NCBI GenBank assembly: GCA_024281825.1
Contig: JAMWZY010000004.1
Span: 1 to 64,000, forward strand
Length of the DNA: 64,000 bases
Source: Nitrosomonas sp.
GTDB taxonomy: Bacteria > Pseudomonadota > Gammaproteobacteria > Burkholderiales > Nitrosomonadaceae
Reading direction: 5' to 3'
Below the pieces are notes generated by a model. That model saw only the letters and a program-made list of their open reading frames with translations. It was not told the origin of the DNA and ran no database searches. Both the position numbers and the translations under genes were made by a program. Below, one piece after another: positions 41,750 through 51,438 of this stretch. Every line of letters begins with the position of its first letter. Position 1 is the first letter of the stretch.

Positions 41750-41775
41750 TGTCCAACTTGCGCTGACGGGATACA
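41750..41775 (-). repeat. Right terminal inverted repeat of the IS481-like element
   Basis: Reverse complement begins TGTATCCCGTCAGCGCAAG and matches the left end at 40565-40590 in register. Confidence 0.8.
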
Positions 41776-42543
41776 CTCCGACTAAATGTCGGATTTTCTC
41801 ATCCATAGGGTGAAAACATTTTCAATGTTGATTTCACCCTTTCCCTGGTAATTTTTGCATGCTGATTAACAATTTTCTCGCATCTAATCCGGTTTAAGCT
41901 TGCATTGCTCATTTTAGCGCTATGAAGTCAGTCGCCTAGTTAAGTAGTTGCTGATAAATATGACTGGCGTATGACTATCATAGATAGACCCGAAGAATGA
42001 CACGAATTAATGGTCGATTATGTGATGTGATCACAAATCAATAATAGCTGACAGGCATAAACAGTCTTGATATGGGTAATATCGATTTTATATCTAATTC
42101 AAAAAAAATCGAATAGAATATTGTCTTGTTTCTCACTATAACTGTCACTGTTATCAGGGTTATCAGGGTCCCCTAATCGTCGCATTTGAGTTTAATTTAA
42201 TCTCGGGTTTTTAGAGTTTTGAGATTTTTATAAGGATAAAATTAATTATTCTTATATTTATCAATATCTTTATATTATAGAGACTGTTTGGTTGATATAA
42301 ATCAGATGCTGGCATAGTCATAAAAACAACAATCATGTTGCTTGTATACAACAAAAAGAGTGTTTTTTTTGCAAAAAGAGCTAATTTTTCTTGCAGTACA
42401 TGACTGGGTTGTGCACAATCTGATCAAACCTTCCGAGATGTGAATTAATTGTGGGGGGTCTGGATTAATGTTGTGCATTCTACTTTCTGATTTTTAGTGG
42501 AATTGAACATCCCAATCGTTTTAACATTAAAGGAGAACTTCGT
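41776..42543. promoter_or_regulatory. Long regulatory region upstream of the porin gene
   Basis: About 770 AT-rich bases without a coding frame I can support. Just past the IS end is a hairpin with arms AGGGTGAAA (41807-41815) and TTTCACCCT (41832-41840), with an inner ACAT/ATGT pairing. Nearer the porin are an FNR-like site (42292-42305), two TTGTNNACAA palindromes (42342-42351 and 42409-42418) and a strong AAAGGAGAA ribosome site. An environmentally controlled porin is the likely reason for the long leader. Confidence 0.5.
42292..42305 (+). promoter_or_regulatory. FNR/CRP-family-like operator
   Basis: TTGATATAAATCAG matches the TTGAT-N4-ATCAA consensus of oxygen- or NO-responsive FNR family regulators at nine of ten defined positions. 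It lies about 240 bases before the porin start. Binding is inferred from motif only. Confidence 0.45.
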
Positions 42544-43758
42544 ATGAAGAAGAAACTTATTTCGTTGGCGGTAGCTGGCGCGCTGGCAACTCCAATGGTT
42601 GCATCAGCTCAAGGTACCAACGTAACGCTGTTTGGTAGTGTGCAAGCTGAATACGCAACGGTTAATAAAGATGGACAAAGTAGCCAAGCGCATATTGGTG
42701 ACGATACGGGGCGTTCAAAGTTTGGTGCCCAAATCACTGAAGAATTGGGCGGCGGATTGAAAGCCAAAGCGCGTGTTGAATATGGTTTTAGTACAGGTAG
42801 CGGTGCGTTAGGTATTGCTCGTGAACGCTGGGTTGGGTTAGCTAATGATCAATGGGGTGAAATTAAATTTGGTCGTGTTCAATCGCCCTTTAAAGATTTC
42901 GCTGGTGGTATGACCATTGATCCATTTGCGTACACAACGTTGCAATCGTCCGGTAGCGGTGGTGTTATGACTGCTTCGGCGAATGGTTTGGGCGCTGGTG
43001 CAAATGGTTTCGTTAACAGCGCAATCCGTTATGATTCGCCTCGCGTAGAGGGTTTTAGTATGTCAGGTTTGTTGATGCCTGGTGATTCAAACCGCTTGGA
43101 TCCAGCTAATACCTTCGGACCTAACGGTGGTCATTCTGGTAGTCAAAGTAATTCAGGCGGTGAGGATGGAGAATGGGACTTCCAGGTAGCAGGTAAGTAT
43201 GATGCAAAAGTACAAGATCACAATTTGGGTGTCTTCGGTGGTTATTCACGTGACAACATTAGTACTCGCCAAAGAACTACATTAGGCGTGAACAACAATG
43301 AACACGTATGGCGCGGCGGTGCATTTTGGAGTTTCCAAAACTTTAGACTAGCTGGACAATATGAACGTGTGAGCAATGCAGTGGGTGCGGCAACTTGTAC
43401 CAATTCAGCAGCTCTGGGAAATCCAGCGACAGGCTTGCAGGACACTCATGGACAGTGTAATTCTGCAATGCACCTAGGTGGTGATGGGCAACTGTGGTTT
43501 GTCGGTGGTCAATACGATTGGGGTAACACCAGTCTTGTTGCGCAAGGTGGTATGTCACAGGCTAACGCGACTAACAATACTTTTGGTACTTTTGGAAAAC
43601 GTGAATTTAGTCAATTCACTGTAGGTTTAATCCATAATTTGAGCAAACGTTCAAGTCTGTTTGGTGGTTACCAACGTGGCATGGTTGATGATAAAAATAC
43701 TGGTGGTTTATTCAGAGACAGCAATACTTACACAGTGGGTATGCGTCACAATTTCTAA
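42544..43758 (+). CDS. Gram-negative porin
   Basis: 404 aa. A clean signal peptide (MKKKLISLAVAGALATPMVASA) precedes a 16-stranded-type general porin of the betaproteobacterial Porin_4 class: NVTLFGSVQAEYATV at the start, GLKAKARVEYGFS and IKFGRVQSPFKDFAGG typical of strands 3-5, and a C-terminal strand ending TVGMRHNF with the terminal Phe needed for BAM insertion. Two Cys (about residues 285 and 304) fall in an extracellular loop and may form a disulfide. It forms outer-membrane trimers for small solutes. Confidence 0.93.
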   Translation: MKKKLISLAVAGALATPMVASAQGTNVTLFGSVQAEYATVNKDGQSSQAHIGDDTGRSKFGAQITEELGGGLKAKARVEYGFSTGSGALGIARERWVGLANDQWGEIKFGRVQSPFKDFAGGMTIDPFAYTTLQSSGSGGVMTASANGLGAGANGFVNSAIRYDSPRVEGFSMSGLLMPGDSNRLDPANTFGPNGGHSGSQSNSGGEDGEWDFQVAGKYDAKVQDHNLGVFGGYSRDNISTRQRTTLGVNNNEHVWRGGAFWSFQNFRLAGQYERVSNAVGAATCTNSAALGNPATGLQDTHGQCNSAMHLGGDGQLWFVGGQYDWGNTSLVAQGGMSQANATNNTFGTFGKREFSQFTVGLIHNLSKRSSLFGGYQRGMVDDKNTGGLFRDSNTYTVGMRHNF

Positions 43759-43775
43759 TCAAAGTTTGATTGGAT

Positions 43776-43803
43776 AAAAAAGGCACCTTCGGGTGCCTTT
43801 TTT
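43776..43803 (+). terminator. Rho-independent terminator of the porin gene
   Basis: Stem AAAAAGGCACC / GGTGCCTTTTT with a TTCG tetraloop followed by more T; it starts 18 bases after the porin stop. Confidence 0.92.
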
Positions 43804-43911
43804 ATTGATGTGAAAGAAGTGTGGTAGATTATCCAAATAAGATGAATCACACGGTTTGATTCAAACATTTTGTGTAATAACTATCATGATAAATAGAGAG
43901 GATAGAGTGTT

Positions 43912-44319
43912 ATGAGTATGAAAAAATGGACAGACGAAGAACTAATTGCAACACGAGATAACATGGAGGCATTAAAAAAACGCCAGGAGAATGGCGCAAA
44001 CTCGAAGTTAGGTTTATTGACCGCATTGATAGGTGCTTTGGCTATTTCCACCGGCGTGGCATTTATTTTTCTCGACGGTGTTGATGTTTTGAGTATTATT
44101 TTGATCATAATGGGCAGCATTACATGCGTATCATGGTTCAAAAATGATAAAGTGCGCCGAGACAATATTACTTTTCTATTTGAAATCAATAAAGAAATCA
44201 AATCGCGTAAATTGGATAAATCTTTAAAGAATGAAAATAAAGAGGATAAGCAAGATTCGGATGCTGCGTTTAAATCCCAATTAAATGAAGGCGCATTGGA
44301 CGTTGAAGAGAAAAAATAA
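43912..44319 (+). CDS. Uncharacterised small membrane protein
   Basis: 135 aa. A charged N-terminal helix (KKWTDEELIATRDNMEALKKRQ) precedes two hydrophobic segments (LGLLTALIGALAISTGVAFIFL and VLSIILIIMGSITCVSWF); the C-terminal third is Lys/Glu rich and probably disordered. No family is recognised. A GAGAGGATAGAG ribosome region precedes the ATG; an ATG two codons later is also possible. Confidence 0.65.
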   Translation: MSMKKWTDEELIATRDNMEALKKRQENGANSKLGLLTALIGALAISTGVAFIFLDGVDVLSIILIIMGSITCVSWFKNDKVRRDNITFLFEINKEIKSRKLDKSLKNENKEDKQDSDAAFKSQLNEGALDVEEKK

Positions 44320-44395
44320 GATAGACACTTCTAAAAAATTAACGTTGGTGAATCAAGTATAGTCGGTGGGTTTTTATGTATAAAATGTAATGGAG

Positions 44396-45274
44396 TTAAT
44401 TCAATTTGATAGGGTTTTCAGCAATCAACGTACGCATATCTATTTCCCAGCCTTTTAATTTGTCATGAGCATGACGGCGTTGGGCCGGGTTGGTAAGGTT
44501 ATGCATACGGGCGATAAAATCACAGGTATATTCAGTTAATTTTAGTTGATAAGCGCGGTATTCAGGGTCGTTGGAACGGTGAGTGTGTTCAATCAGCTTC
44601 CGTAATGAAGCGATCGGTTGCTCAAAAGCGGTGGTTTCATTGATGAGTTGGCGTAGTGTTCGTAAGGTATCTTGCTGCCGACGTTGGCGCTCAATCATCC
44701 AGGCTTCGGGATTGAAAGGTGAGTTTTCAATGCTGGTAGCGATTAAATGCTGTTGTCGCTTATCGATGTCACCATACAGATTTTCAATACGTTTGATGGT
44801 TCGCTTGACGGATGCCTGTTTGCGTTCGTTCAGATCAGGTTGTAGAAAATCGCTTCGGAGTTCGCTATTGCTCTTGCTGTAGCGTTGTTCGAGATGGTGT
44901 AATTGGGCTGCTTTTAGTTGCAGAATCAGTGGTGTTCCGAGCTGAACAGCCTGATCGAAAGCGGGTGTGAACATGTTTTGTAATTGCTCAGACCAATTGC
45001 AAACTTGAGCTGATGTCAACGATCCGTCGATTTGACTACGCACAGAAGCTAACCAGTCGGCATATTCAGGTAATTGAGTCGTACGATGCCAGCTAAACCA
45101 ATTGTGGATCACTTGCTTGGCATGCGGTGTCTGCTCTTGGTTAAAATTGAGATAACTATCAATCCACCACCAAGCCAATTGGGGGCCATGGTTATACCCC
45201 AGTCGCATCAAACTACAGCTGCTCAGTAGCAATAATAAGGCAAGCAACATTATTGTTCGACGGGTATCCAGCAT
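44396..45274 (-). CDS. DUF6279-like lipoprotein
   Basis: 292 aa from the ATG at 45274. This start gives a canonical lipoprotein signal (MLDTRRTIMLLALLLLLSSC, Cys20); the longer frame to 45340 would place it internally. The mature protein is almost wholly helical and begins MRLGYNHGPQLAWWWIDSYL, the DUF6279 signature as I recall it. Function unknown; it should be attached to the outer membrane. Confidence 0.8.
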   Translation of the reverse strand: MLDTRRTIMLLALLLLLSSCSLMRLGYNHGPQLAWWWIDSYLNFNQEQTPHAKQVIHNWFSWHRTTQLPEYADWLASVRSQIDGSLTSAQVCNWSEQLQNMFTPAFDQAVQLGTPLILQLKAAQLHHLEQRYSKSNSELRSDFLQPDLNERKQASVKRTIKRIENLYGDIDKRQQHLIATSIENSPFNPEAWMIERQRRQQDTLRTLRQLINETTAFEQPIASLRKLIEHTHRSNDPEYRAYQLKLTEYTCDFIARMHNLTNPAQRRHAHDKLKGWEIDMRTLIAENPIKLN

Positions 45275-45513
45275 AAAATTGCTTGCTAATCTGATTTTGA
45301 GAAAACAGCATGTTACAGCAATCCCATGTGCATAAGCCAAGAATTACTCAGAGTTGAGGTGTTTTGTTAGAAATGAGTCCATTGGTTTAAGCAGTAAGTA
45401 TATTCCCCGGAGAAGCTCTTTCCATTGGAACATTGTCATGCACTGAGTGTGAGTAGAGAAGATTCCATAACATTGTATCGTTGGCTACTCAACCAATTTT
45501 CTTCATGGCATCA

Positions 45514-45543
45514 CTGACTATCAAGTATATTGCAGCGTATAAT
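45514..45543 (+). promoter_or_regulatory. Putative sigma-70 promoter of lysS
   Basis: A consensus -10 TATAAT at 45538-45543 has CTGACT at 45514-45519 as a partial -35, with an 18-base spacer. It lies about 58 bases before the lysS start. Confidence 0.45.
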
Positions 45544-45601
45544 GGCTTACTGATTTAAATAAGTTGTTATCGTGCTATAAAAATAATTAAAAATATATTT
45601 T

Positions 45602-47113
45602 ATGACTCAGGAAGATTCTTCACTCGTTATTCAGGACGAGAACCAAATTATTGCCGAGCGGCGTGCTAAGTTGACCGAGTTACGTGGGGTAGGTAATGCT
45701 TTCCCGAATACTTTTCGACGTGAGCATTTTGCGGCTAAGCTACATTACCAGTTTGATGACCATACCAAGGAGCAACTTGAAGCAGAGGCTGTTGCGGTTA
45801 AAGTGGCAGGGCGCATGGTGCTTAAACGCGTGATGGGAAAAGCCAGTTTTGCGACGATACAAGACATGAGCGGTAGGATCCAATTGTATATTTCCGATGA
45901 CCATACCGGTGCGGGTGTACATTTGGTTTTTAAGCAGCATGATTTGGGTGATATTTTAGGTGCACAAGGCACTTTATTTAAAACTAAAACTGGAGAATTA
46001 TCGATTCGTGTGACATACCTGGAGCTTCTGACAAAGTCATTGCGTCCACTACCGGAAAAATTTCACGGTTTGACTGATCAAGAGCAAAAGTACCGCCAAC
46101 GCTATCTAGATTTGATTACTAATGAAGCAGCACGTAAAACTTTTACGACGCGCTCGAAAGTGATTCAAGTAATTCGTGAGTTTTTGGTTACACGTGAGTA
46201 TCTGGAAGTCGAAACGCCAATGATGCATTCGATTCCGGGCGGTGCTTCGGCGCGGCCTTTTGCTACGCACCATAATGCCTTGGACATGGAGCTTTACTTG
46301 CGTATTGCGCCTGAGTTATATCTCAAGCGATTAGTAGTCGGTGGTATGGAGAAAGTGTTTGAAATTAACCGTAATTTTCGTAATGAAGGCATCTCTACCC
46401 GACATAATCCGGAATTTACGATGCTGGAATTCTATGAAGCCTATCAAGACTTTACTTACTTGATGGATTTGACTGAACAAATGTTTGCGGATGTCGCACA
46501 GAAAGTCCTAGGTACCCTGCAAATTACTTACCAAGGAAAAACTATCGACTTGTCAAAACGTTTTTTACGATTGACGATTACACAAGCGATTCAGAAATTT
46601 CATCCGGGGTATACCGATGCACAGCTTTGCGATCGAGGTTTTTTGATCGATACATTGGAATCCCTCGGTGTTCATTACAATAGCAACGATGGCATTGGTG
46701 GGCTGCAATTGTCGTTGTTTGATGAGACTACTGAACATTTGCTGTTTGAGCCAACGTTTATTGTTGATTATCCGGCAGAAGTTTCACCGTTGGCGCGGCG
46801 TAACGATAGCAATGCAGATATTACTGACCGTTTTGAGCTGTATATTGCCGGACGTGAAATTGCCAATGGTTTCTCTGAATTGAATGATCCAGAGGACCAA
46901 GCCGCTCGTTTCCTAGAACAAGTGAAAGCTAAAGATGCCGGTGATACTGAAGCAATGCACTATGATTCTGATTACATCCGCGCATTAGAATATGGTTTGC
47001 CGCCAACGGCGGGAGAGGGTATTGGTATTGACCGCTTAGTAATGCTACTGACGGATAGCCCCAGTATTCGTGACGTCATTTTGTTTCCACAGTTACGGCG
47101 TGAGGAAGGATGA
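45602..47113 (+). CDS. lysS: Lysyl-tRNA synthetase (class II)
   Basis: 503 aa. N-terminal OB-fold anticodon-binding domain ([20 protein letters not shown]) followed by the class II core with motif 2 ([22 protein letters not shown], near residues 258-278) and motif 3 ([16 protein letters not shown]). Length and termini are standard. It converges on the HAD phosphatase gene with 11 bases between the stops. Confidence 0.97.
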   Translation: MTQEDSSLVIQDENQIIAERRAKLTELRGVGNAFPNTFRREHFAAKLHYQFDDHTKEQLEAEAVAVKVAGRMVLKRVMGKASFATIQDMSGRIQLYISDDHTGAGVHLVFKQHDLGDILGAQGTLFKTKTGELSIRVTYLELLTKSLRPLPEKFHGLTDQEQKYRQRYLDLITNEAARKTFTTRSKVIQVIREFLVTREYLEVETPMMHSIPGGASARPFATHHNALDMELYLRIAPELYLKRLVVGGMEKVFEINRNFRNEGISTRHNPEFTMLEFYEAYQDFTYLMDLTEQMFADVAQKVLGTLQITYQGKTIDLSKRFLRLTITQAIQKFHPGYTDAQLCDRGFLIDTLESLGVHYNSNDGIGGLQLSLFDETTEHLLFEPTFIVDYPAEVSPLARRNDSNADITDRFELYIAGREIANGFSELNDPEDQAARFLEQVKAKDAGDTEAMHYDSDYIRALEYGLPPTAGEGIGIDRLVMLLTDSPSIRDVILFPQLRREEG

Positions 47114-47124
47114 TGTTTGCCGAC

Positions 47125-47787
47125 CTAACGTAAGCTGATGATCGACCAATTGTTTTTTTCTGCATGGTTTTTGAGTGTAGTATCCGGATCCACTGCGACC
47201 GGATGGGTGACTTTGCTCATGAGCGGCAAATCGTTGAGGGAATCGCTATAGAACCAACTACGCAGGAACGACAACCACGTTAGATTGTGCTCGTCGAGCC
47301 ATTTTTCCAGTCGTTCGATTTTACCTTCTCGAAACGAAGGTGTGCCTGTAATCCTACCGGTGAATTCGCCTTCTTTTTGTTCTGGCTCAGTCGCAATCAG
47401 ATGATCGATTCCGAATAATTGCGCAATTGGTGTAGTGACAAAGCTGTTAGTAGCGGTAATGATAATGCACAGATCACCATCCAATTGGTGCCTTTCGATC
47501 AAAGAGCGTGCGCCGGGAGCAATAATCGGTATAATTTTTTTCTGAACAAATTCGCTGCGCCAAGCTTCTAGTTGAGTACGTGGATGACGTGCCAATGGTT
47601 TGAGTTGAAAGTCTAGGAATTCATGGATGTCTAGCGTGCCGGCTTTGTATTGCTCGTAAAACTCAATGTTCTTTGCTTCGTGTAGTTCGCGATCCAGCGC
47701 TTTTTTTGTAATCAGAAATTGTGCCCACTGAAAATCGCTATCGCCCGCAATAAGGGTATTATCCAAATCAAATAATGCTAAGTTCAT
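47125..47787 (-). CDS. HAD-IB family phosphatase (SerB-like)
   Basis: 220 aa. Motif I ALFDLDNTLIAGDSD (nucleophile and acid Asp), motif II IIITATN and motif III with YSDSLNDLPLM are intact, so an active phosphatase is expected. The small helical cap fits subfamily IB, which includes phosphoserine phosphatase. The start overlaps the end of hda by four bases, the conserved hda-HAD arrangement of betaproteobacteria. Substrate unproven. Confidence 0.88.
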   Translation of the reverse strand: MNLALFDLDNTLIAGDSDFQWAQFLITKKALDRELHEAKNIEFYEQYKAGTLDIHEFLDFQLKPLARHPRTQLEAWRSEFVQKKIIPIIAPGARSLIERHQLDGDLCIIITATNSFVTTPIAQLFGIDHLIATEPEQKEGEFTGRITGTPSFREGKIERLEKWLDEHNLTWLSFLRSWFYSDSLNDLPLMSKVTHPVAVDPDTTLKNHAEKNNWSIISLR

Positions 47788-48485
47788 GAAGATACCTGTA
47801 ATAATTCTCGTAATAAAGGAACTGTAATGTGGCGTTGGTTCGCAAGTGAGTAGCGATCCAATGCATCAATAATCATCATCAGCGATGATAGATCGCGCCG
47901 ACCATGCTGCAATAAGTATAAGCAAACATCTTGCGATAAACTGAAACCGCTATTTGCAGCATGTTTTTTCAATGCGTGTATTTTTTCCTCTTCATTCAAA
48001 TCGTGCACTTGATAGACTAAGCCCCATCCTAGGCGCGTTACCAAGTCTTGTCGCATATCCAAATATTTTGGTGCAACAGAGCCGCTTGCTAAGAAAATAG
48101 CTTCGCTTTCGTCGCGTAATTGATTATACAATTTAAATAATTCTGCTTGGCCGGAAGTGTTCAAAGCATCGATATTGTCAATTGCTACACAATCGATATC
48201 ATTTGATGTTAAAAAATCATGTTGTTTGTTGGCGGAAAAGAACACAGCATTTTGACCGGTAGTAGCGGATTCAGTAATCATGGCTTGCAGTAAATGGCTT
48301 TTGCCACATCCAGGGTTACCCCATAAATAAATGAAGCGTTCTTTTTCTTGCTGTAAAAGAACATTCTTAAGTAATTGTAGTAGTTCGACATTGCGCCCAG
48401 GTAAAAAATTGTCCAATGTAGGTACAAATGGGGTATGAATATCCAACAATAATTGTTTATTAAAATCAGTGTGCACAGAACCCAT
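47784..48485 (-). CDS. hda: DnaA regulatory inactivator Hda
   Basis: 233 aa, an AAA+ protein related to DnaA domain III. Hda with the DNA clamp stimulates ATP hydrolysis by DnaA after initiation. N-terminal QLLLDIHTPFVPTLDNFLPGRN includes the clamp-binding region; the P-loop is WGNPGCGKSHLLQA, Walker B CVAIDNIDAL, and a sensor-like Arg region follows. It overlaps both neighbours (ATG/stop junctions), so the three genes are translationally coupled. Confidence 0.92.
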   Translation of the reverse strand: MGSVHTDFNKQLLLDIHTPFVPTLDNFLPGRNVELLQLLKNVLLQQEKERFIYLWGNPGCGKSHLLQAMITESATTGQNAVFFSANKQHDFLTSNDIDCVAIDNIDALNTSGQAELFKLYNQLRDESEAIFLASGSVAPKYLDMRQDLVTRLGWGLVYQVHDLNEEEKIHALKKHAANSGFSLSQDVCLYLLQHGRRDLSSLMMIIDALDRYSLANQRHITVPLLRELLQVSS

Positions 48486-49570
48486 CAGTATGATTGATCT
48501 CGTTTGTCGGTATACAGATTACTTCCCAGATAGTGTTGATGCAAATGGCGCAACCAAACCAGTAGTACGGCGCTAATGGGTAGAGCTAATAAAATTCCAA
48601 GGAAACCAAATAATTGTCCAAATGCTAACAAGGCAAAGATGACCATAACCGGATGGAGCCCAATACGATCGCCAACCAACCAAGGTGTAATGAGCATGCC
48701 TTCAAGCAACTGACCAATAGCAAATACAGATCCCACATAAATGAGCCCCGTCCAGTCTTGAAACTGCATTAAGGCAGCGAGTGTCGCCAGAGTTAAACCG
48801 ACGATCATGCCGAGATAGGGTACAAATACTAGAATACCAGCCACTAAGCCTATCGGCAGGGCAAACTCTAATCCGACCAGCCATAAGCCAGTGATATAAA
48901 AAAAACTCATTAATACGATTACTGCGAGTTGCCCACGTAAAAATTCTGCCAGTATGGCATCGGTCTCAAACGCCAACACGGAAATCTTCTTATGCCAATA
49001 TCGAGGAATCATTTCATCAATCAGTTTTATTAATTGATCCCAATCCCGCAGCATATAAAATAAGACAACGGGAACTAGCAGTAAATTAACTAAGAATTCT
49101 ACGATTGCCATCCCGCCAATGGTCAATGACGGTAGAACTTTTGCGGCAAAGCTACCCGCGCTTCTCCAGTGTTCAGTAAAAGCTTGTTTTAATGCAATCA
49201 TGTCGAGTTGTAAATTCACATCCAACTTGGCTTCGATCAGAGGAATGACGCTGGTTTTAATGATGTCGAGATAAATCGGTACTTTGTCGAAGAAATGACT
49301 GGTTTCTTTTTGTATCAAGGGGATCATGATGAATACCAATGCTGCAAGTAATCCTGTTAACACAATCAAGACGAGCACTGTACCGACTGTACGGGGGAAT
49401 TTTTTATCTGCTAAGTAGGTGACGATCGGATTGCAGATATAAGCAATCACCGCAGCGAATAAAAAGGGGGTCAAAATCGGGCTGAGCAGGTAGATTAAGC
49501 CACCGGTTACGCACGAGAGTAGTAACCACCAGAGATAATTCAAATTATCCGTGTGCGTATTGTTCTCCAT
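48485..49570 (-). CDS. AI-2E/PerM family membrane protein
   Basis: 361 aa with about eight membrane helices and the family's central extramembrane segment. LSPILTPFLFAAVIAYICNP near the N-terminus and the C-terminal PVMVIFALLAFGQLFGFLGILLALP motif are characteristic. The family includes transporters and Na+/H+ antiporter-like proteins; the substrate is not determined by sequence. It starts 13 bases after the aminotransferase ends and overlaps hda by one base. Confidence 0.88.
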   Translation of the reverse strand: MENNTHTDNLNYLWWLLLSCVTGGLIYLLSPILTPFLFAAVIAYICNPIVTYLADKKFPRTVGTVLVLIVLTGLLAALVFIMIPLIQKETSHFFDKVPIYLDIIKTSVIPLIEAKLDVNLQLDMIALKQAFTEHWRSAGSFAAKVLPSLTIGGMAIVEFLVNLLLVPVVLFYMLRDWDQLIKLIDEMIPRYWHKKISVLAFETDAILAEFLRGQLAVIVLMSFFYITGLWLVGLEFALPIGLVAGILVFVPYLGMIVGLTLATLAALMQFQDWTGLIYVGSVFAIGQLLEGMLITPWLVGDRIGLHPVMVIFALLAFGQLFGFLGILLALPISAVLLVWLRHLHQHYLGSNLYTDKRDQSY

Positions 49571-49582
49571 GAGTGTTGTATT

Positions 49583-50971
49583 CTAGCCTGCTTTGGCTTT
49601 TAATGCATGGGCCGCAAGATTTTTGCCTAACTCCCAAATGGAGCCTGGAACTTGATGGGTATCGGCAATCGTTTTGCTGAATGCAGCGATGATGTGATCC
49701 AGGTCTTTTTGCTGCAGTATCAGCGGCGGTAGCAGTTTAACCACATTCATGCCATGTCCGGCTACTTGCGTTAAGATTCGGTGTTCTTTAAACAAGGGAA
49801 TAGTAATCATCTGACAGAACAATCCTTTATTTGCAGTTTCGAGCATCATCCAAGCGGCTTTTAGCGATAAGCTACTGGGGGATTTAAATTCGACCGCGAT
49901 CATGGAGCCTTTTCCTCGAGCTTCTTTGAAAAATTCAAACTGTCCTTTCAAGGCATTTAAGCGATTGATGATTTCCAAGCCGATTTTGGCGCTATTTTCT
50001 ACCAGTTTTTCTGTTTTGATAATTTCTAAGCTGGCTAAACCGGCTGCCATCGCCATGTTGTTTTTCGAGAAAGTCGAGCCATGCACTACCGCGCGATCCA
50101 TGCGATTAAATACACTGTCCATAATTTTCTGTGTCATGGCGACCGCGCCAACTGGTACAAAACCACCCGATAACGCTTTTGCCATGCAAATCATGTCGGG
50201 TTTGACTTGCCAATGTTCGATCGCCCAGAATTTTCCGGTACGTCCGATGCCGGTTTGTATTTCATCGGCGACAAATAGTGTGCCGTATTGTTTGCATAAT
50301 CTTTCTACCTCAGGTAGATAATTGTCATCGGGAATATTCACTCCTTTGCCTTGCACCGGTTCCACAATAAAAGCAGCTACATCTTTATGACACAATGCTT
50401 TTTCCAAGGCGGCAAGATCATTAAAAGGTACGGAGTCGCAGTCGAGTAGCAGTGGACCAAAACCATCTCGGAAGATCTGTTCGCCATTCAGTGACAATGC
50501 ACCCATCGTTAAACCGTGATAGGCGTGATCACAACAGATAATGCGGTTACGTTTGGTTACATAGCGGGCAAATTTTATGGATGCTTCGACCGCTTCTGTA
50601 CCGGAGTTACAAAAGAAAACACGTGATAAATTATCAGGCGTGGTGGTCAATATTTCTTGTGCCAGTAAGCCGCTTAGAACGGATGCATCGAGTTGCACCA
50701 GATCCGGCATTTCTAAAGTCAGTACTTCCTTTAGCGCATTAATCATCGTCGGATGGTTACGTCCAAATGCATAAACACCGAAGCCACTTAATAGATCGAG
50801 GTATTCATTACCGTGCTCGTCATATAGATATTGACCGATGGCGCGTTGATAATTGCGATCATAGCCAATGGTTTTGAGGACTCTAACCATCTGGGCATTT
50901 AAATACCGATCATGTAAGTCAAATTTATCGGAGCGATGTTGTGATAACAGACTGGCTATACTGAAAGACAT
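49583..50971 (-). CDS. hpnO: Class III aminotransferase, HpnO-like (hopanoid C-35 aminotransferase)
   Basis: 462 aa from the ATG at 50971, chosen because AGAGG precedes it and the N-terminus then aligns with the family; a longer frame extends 46 codons upstream through terminator-like hairpins. PLP-site Lys is in MAKALSGGFVPVG, with FFCNSGTEAVEASIKFAR and FVADEIQTGIGRTG as typical class III motifs. The closing ILTQVAGHGMNVVKLLPPL and the length fit the HpnO group, which makes aminobacteriohopanetriol. Ornithine or putrescine aminotransferase is the alternative. The HpnN-like gene at the window end supports hopanoid metabolism in this organism. Confidence 0.75.
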   Translation of the reverse strand: MSFSIASLLSQHRSDKFDLHDRYLNAQMVRVLKTIGYDRNYQRAIGQYLYDEHGNEYLDLLSGFGVYAFGRNHPTMINALKEVLTLEMPDLVQLDASVLSGLLAQEILTTTPDNLSRVFFCNSGTEAVEASIKFARYVTKRNRIICCDHAYHGLTMGALSLNGEQIFRDGFGPLLLDCDSVPFNDLAALEKALCHKDVAAFIVEPVQGKGVNIPDDNYLPEVERLCKQYGTLFVADEIQTGIGRTGKFWAIEHWQVKPDMICMAKALSGGFVPVGAVAMTQKIMDSVFNRMDRAVVHGSTFSKNNMAMAAGLASLEIIKTEKLVENSAKIGLEIINRLNALKGQFEFFKEARGKGSMIAVEFKSPSSLSLKAAWMMLETANKGLFCQMITIPLFKEHRILTQVAGHGMNVVKLLPPLILQQKDLDHIIAAFSKTIADTHQVPGSIWELGKNLAAHALKAKAG

Positions 50972-50988
50972 GAACGACCTCTGCATGT

Positions 50989-51073
50989 AAAAAAACACCG
51001 CCGACAAAGCCGGAGGCTGGAATTCAAAAGCTCCCGAAAGTAGAAAAAACCAATACCGCCATTCGGCGGTATT
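50989..51073 (-). promoter_or_regulatory. Two tandem terminator-like hairpins in the hpnO leader
   Basis: Read on the minus strand, a perfect stem AATACCGCC / GGCGGTATT with a GAAT loop (51073-51052) runs into GGTTTTTT. About 30 bases on, a second stem (CCTCCG pairing with CGGCGG, 51016-50998) runs into GTTTTTTT (50995-50989). The aminotransferase start follows within 20 bases. This resembles an attenuator or the end of a small RNA. Confidence 0.65.
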
Positions 51074-51438
51074 GCTGTAAGTAAAATCAGTGCAAATCAT
51101 ACCATTCATTCACTTCTTTATGCTGCTAGAAGTGTAGTGTCTTGCGTAAAGGTTTATTATCGAATTGGATGCTGTAGTTATATGGAGCATGGATAAATCT
51201 GGCAAAGTTTTGCTGGAGATACTACACTAAGTAATCGATCGCGCAGCAAATACGCCTAAGAGGTAAAACAGTGAAAGTCAATAATTTGCTATATCCTCAC
51301 AAATCATTTCAGAGAGAGGGGATTGAACGAAAACAGTAATGAATTGCTACAGCCAGATTTATCCCAAACCTTTTATGACTTCCTTAAGTGTCAATAGAAT
51401 AAATGTGTCTTAATAACTTTCATAAGCGTAGATAAATA
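51074..51438. other. Intergenic region at the left edge of the TIR/STAND island
   Basis: About 365 bases between divergent transcription units with no gene I can support. It should contain the promoter of the island. The first island gene has only a weak ribosome site (AAGCGTAGATAAATA before the ATG). Confidence 0.5.

Larger units (their letters stand above)
40565..41775 (-). mobile_element. IS481-family insertion sequence, about 1.2 kb
   Basis: The element is bounded by imperfect 26-base inverted repeats starting TGTA at both ends (40565-40590 and 41750-41775; 19 of 26 positions match). It encodes one intact transposase. Ends beginning TGT and a single DDE frame fit the IS481 family. No target-site duplication is visible in the flanks (TATG on the left, CTCC on the right), so either it has been lost or the element is old or rearranged. 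Confidence 0.85.

Noticed and set aside
40195..51390. Shared 14-base sequence GACTTCCTTAAGTG at 40195-40208 and 51377-51390 as possible attachment sites
   Set aside because: A repeat of this length is expected by chance in a 64 kb window, and the two sites do not bracket a coherent element.
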